The translations under genes and the position numbers were made by a program. This document shows positions 27,181 to 29,383 of a stretch of DNA of 29,383 bases, piece after piece. The number at the start of each line of letters is the position of its first letter. Positions within the stretch are counted from its first letter, which is position 1. Source of the stretch: Chara braunii (taxonomy: Eukaryota; Streptophyta; Charophyceae; Charales; Characeae). The DNA lies in assembly GCA_003427395.1 (NCBI GenBank), contig BFEA01001076.1:10305-39687 (forward strand), written 5' to 3'. The notes under the pieces were generated by a model. The model saw only the letters and a program-made list of their open reading frames with translations, ran no database searches and was not told the DNA's origin.

Positions 27181-27650
27181 AATGGCAGCCGTCGTCGGGC
27201 CCGGCCTCCGAATTTTCAGGAGTTTGGGAAAACTGCCAGTTTTCCCTAATTTCCCAACACTGGCGGAGGTACTAGTACCTTTGCCGCTTGGGAAAATAGT
27301 GGGCCTCGGGTAGGCGTCCGACCTTTTCAGAGGCCGAAACGAAGTGACGGCCGCCGATCAGATTTATCAATGGCAGTCGTCGTCGGGCCCAGCCTCCAAA
27401 AATTCAGGAGTTTTGGGAAACAGCCAGTTTTCCTATTTTCCCACGCGGGAAAGGTACTAGTAGTACCTTTGCCACTTGGGAAAATAGCGGGCCTCGGGTA
27501 GGCGTCCGACCTTTTCAGAGGCCAAAACGAAGTGACGGCCGCCGATCAGATTTATCAATGGCAGTCGTCGTCGGGCCCGGCCTCCGAAAATTCAGGAGTT
27601 TGGGAAAACAGCCAGTTTTCTCTATTTCACCACGCGGGAAAGGTACTAGT
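27181..27650. repeat. 188-bp tandem repeat with internal palindrome, 2.5 units
   Basis: AATGGCAGTCGTCGTCGGGC starts units at 27181, 27369 and 27557, an exact 188-base spacing. In the second unit TATTTTCCCACGCGGGAAAG, GTACTAGTAGTACC and TTTGCCACTTGGGAAAATA form an imperfect palindrome of about 53 bases centred on ACTAGTAGT. A single inverted copy lies at 19608-19705. Confidence 0.9.
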
Positions 27651-27680
27651 GAAAAAAAAAAGAAAAAAAAAGGCCTTCTT

Positions 27681-27726
27681 TCGAAAGGCTGTGGCGAGCC
27701 CCAAAGTCGCTGTGAGAGTACGCCCT
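27681..27726. repeat. Orphan TIR-element end plus shared flank
   Basis: TCGAAAGGCTGTGGCGAGCC CC is one terminus of the family at 20493 and 21157. The bases after it (AAAGTCGCTGTGAGAGTACG, CCCTGGG) match, in reverse complement and with about two mismatches, the bases just outside copy 1 at 20468-20492. Confidence 0.7.
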
Positions 27727-27764
27727 GGGTGGTCTGATTATGAACTATGAGTAAGAGAATCTGA

Positions 27765-27884
27765 GGGCTGTACTCGCACTAGAACTATCTTCAATGTATC
27801 TGCCTGCATTTACGGCCGCCCTGTGTGCATCTGGTCGGAATTCCGTCCAGAAATAAGTAAAGAAGTGCTAGTGTGAGTATGGCC
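27765..27884. mobile_element. 120-bp MITE (ACTCGCACTAG family) with TGA duplication
   Basis: GGGCTGTACTCGCACTAG and CTAGTGTGAGTATGGCC are the inverted ends, and TGA flanks both sides (27762-64 and 27885-87). Interior words AATGTATCTG and GTGCATCTGG match the copies at 16859 and 28074. Confidence 0.85.
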
Positions 27885-28073
27885 TGAGTTCGACTACTGA
27901 CGTCGTTTGTAAGAAAGAAGAAAAGACGAAAGAAATAAGCTTGAACCATTGCTCATACACGTTTTTTTTTTTTTTTTTTTTTTTCCGATTGCTCATACAC
28001 ATTAGATTGCCATTGCCCATACACATTAGATAGGAGGTATATTCAGAGTCCGACTTATGTTTTTTTAATCTGA

Positions 28074-28361
28074 GGGCTTGTTCGCACTAGCACTTTTCTG
28101 AATGTATCTGAGCGCACGCCCTGGATGCATCTGGCCGAAATCAGATCCAGAGCAGTGCATAAAAAGTCCTAGTGTGAGTGAGGGCCTCGCCACACCACTG
28201 TCGACCCAAGAAAAGTTGGAATGCATCTCCCCCAGAACCTGCTTTTGGTGCATCCGTTGCTATTCATAGTAACGGATGCATCTGCCCATTCTTTGAGGGA
28301 AGATGCACACGTACTTTTTTTCGTTTCGACAGTGGTGTGGCGAGGCCCTGAGTATATGCCC
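28074..28361. mobile_element. MITE (ACTCGCACTAG family) interrupted by a second MITE
   Basis: The left part GGGCTTGTTCGCACTAG to CCTAGTGTGAG (28074-28178) and the right remnant GTATATGCCC (28352-28361) together restore the family's right end. Between them sits the 167-bp element at 28182-28348. TGA precedes the left end, and TGG follows the right. Confidence 0.75.
28182..28348. mobile_element. 167-bp MITE, perfect 23-bp inverted ends, nested
   Basis: The ends GGGCCTCGCCACACCACTGT CGA and TCG ACAGTGGTGTGGCGAGGCCC are exact complements. TGA occurs on both sides (28179-81 and 28349-51). Inside, GGTGCATCCGTTGC and CGGATGCATCTGCCC form further inverted motifs. GGGCC termini with a 3-bp TNA duplication fit a PIF/Harbinger-type MITE. 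It is the cleanest member of a family with decayed copies at 4909 and 6135. Confidence 0.85.
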
Positions 28362-28714
28362 TGGTACTCGAAATCAGAGGTCCATGAGGTGGGTAGCGCG
28401 CCATTAGTGTACCCTTCAGGCCCTGATACTCGTTGCACTACTCGCCATCCGCCAAGCATTCGAATGCATCTGGACAACGGTGATGTCCACATGCAATCAA
28501 GATGTTAGCGGATGCCGAGTAGGCCCTCACCCTCATCAGGTGGGTAGCGCGCCATTTTGGCGGGAGGTCGTTGGTGAATACCCTCCAATTCCCGCCAATT
28601 CGACCGTGAAGGCAGGTAGGTAGTGGTCGATAGAAAAAAAAAAAGGTGTGTTTTGTCTTTTTCACGTTTTTTTTTCTTCTTTTTTTTCACGATATTTTAA
28701 TGTCGAGTTACCAA

Positions 28715-28762
28715 AGCGAAGGAGGAGGAGGAGGAGTAGTAGTAGGAGGAGGAGGAGGTGAC
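28715..28762 (+). repeat. (GGA)n/(GTA)n microsatellite
   Basis: AAGGAGGAGGAGGAGGAGTA followed by GTAGTAGGAGGAGGAGGAGG. Simple trinucleotide expansion. Confidence 0.9.
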
Positions 28763-28949
28763 GGAGAGGAACGATTTTGGAGGAAGATGCTAATTATATC
28801 AGCAAAGCAAGCGGAGAGGGAGTTTTTTTTCTCTTTTCCGGAATGAGTAGGATCATTTCTTTTGCATTTCAAGGATGTCAAGCGCAGCAGACATAGACAT
28901 AGACTGGACTCGCACTACCGGTAGTAGTACTTTACCTCAATGATTAACT

Positions 28950-28992
28950 TTTATAGACATTATAGACATTATAGACATTATAGACATAGACA
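28950..28992 (+). repeat. 9-bp tandem repeat TATAGACAT
   Basis: About four units, with a related (CATAGA)n run at 28888-28903. Confidence 0.9.
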
Positions 28993-28999
28993 TAATTGC

Positions 29000-29383
29000 G
29001 GCCATTTACCATCCAGGTTCGCCGTAAATGCGGTCATTACGATCCGAGAGGGCGATGCGCATAAATTGAGAGGGAGATTTGGCAGCGCACGAGGCACGGA
29101 TCAGCGTAGCACAGGATCGAGCTGCACGGAGGGTAGGCTTGACTCTTCGACTTTCCTCCCCCATTTTTTTTTTTTTTTTTTGAGGCTGAGGTTGAGGTTG
29201 AACTCCTCTTCGTCATCCGCCTTGCTTCGTGATTTTTTCTTTTTTTTTTCTTTTTTTTTCTTTTTCGAGAAGGCTTCGTGAATTGTTGTGGCGACTGAAC
29301 TCTCTTCAGTCGAAAAAGGCGGCCTGAGCACGGTCCATGCTCTTTTTTTTCTCTTTTCTCTTTTTTCTTTTCCCCTAAGGTAT
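29000..29383. other. T/C-rich terminal stretch, no gene supported
   Basis: Several T-runs and a GAGGTTGAGGTTGAAC segment occur here. The minus strand reads a lysine-rich frame with KADDEEEFNLNLSL, but it lacks an ATG and is mostly poly-A translated. It could be the edge of an exon on the minus strand lying beyond the window. Confidence 0.3.

Noticed and set aside
29101-29331. Lysine-rich minus-strand frame resembling a nuclear protein end
   Set aside because: It lacks an ATG, and the lysines come from poly-A runs. It could be an exon edge outside the window but is not supportable here.

Overview
This is a nuclear, eukaryotic, repeat-dominated window. The one intact gene is a plant-type NEDD8-activating enzyme E1 regulatory subunit (AXR1/APPBP1) at 13129-14739 on the + strand, read without introns. 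Its sequence is closest in my memory to streptophyte AXR1 proteins. Together with the abundance of simple repeats, MITEs, LINE tails and tRNA-derived SINEs, this suggests a large repeat-rich streptophyte (charophyte-like, perhaps Chara-type) genome. That organism call is inference and was not checked.

Layout. 1-140 is an 11-bp tandem repeat. 160-1640 is a strikingly AT-rich block holding a decayed tandem repeat of about 120 bp. 1.7-6.5 kb is non-coding with microsatellites (GATC, poly-G, TGAT), a 152-bp tandem duplication and two degenerate MITEs. 6.58-7.51 kb is an ATC/CATCCC microsatellite complex. 7.7-12.9 kb holds foldback elements, SINEs, several tandem or direct duplications and palindromic MITE pieces, ending in a three-unit array of about 150 bp just upstream of AXR1. 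About 0.5 kb after the AXR1 stop lies a U6 snRNA retropseudogene flanked by an 11-bp target-site duplication. 15.5-17.0 kb carries palindromic MITEs, a SINE and a short MITE. 17.06-17.45 kb is an assembly artefact: a Nextera mate-pair junction adapter followed by a copy of 6727-6950. From 17.6 kb to the end come MITEs, three 5'-truncated LINE tails all on the minus strand, a 248-bp perfect tandem duplication, a 188-bp tandem repeat with an internal palindrome, and a MITE nested inside another MITE.

How it fits together. There is no operon or pathway here. The window is an AXR1 gene in a sea of mobile DNA. The LINE tails show that a non-LTR retrotransposon has been active in this genome. A LINE-type machinery would explain the U6 retrocopy and possibly the intronless state of AXR1. 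The short TIR elements (GGGCCTCGC..., GGGCnnTACTCGCACTAG..., CCGTCTTCACCCG...) look like non-autonomous DNA transposons, and no transposase gene for them is visible. The N positions (4357, 4361, 17383, 20408) and the adapter mark places where the assembly itself should not be trusted.
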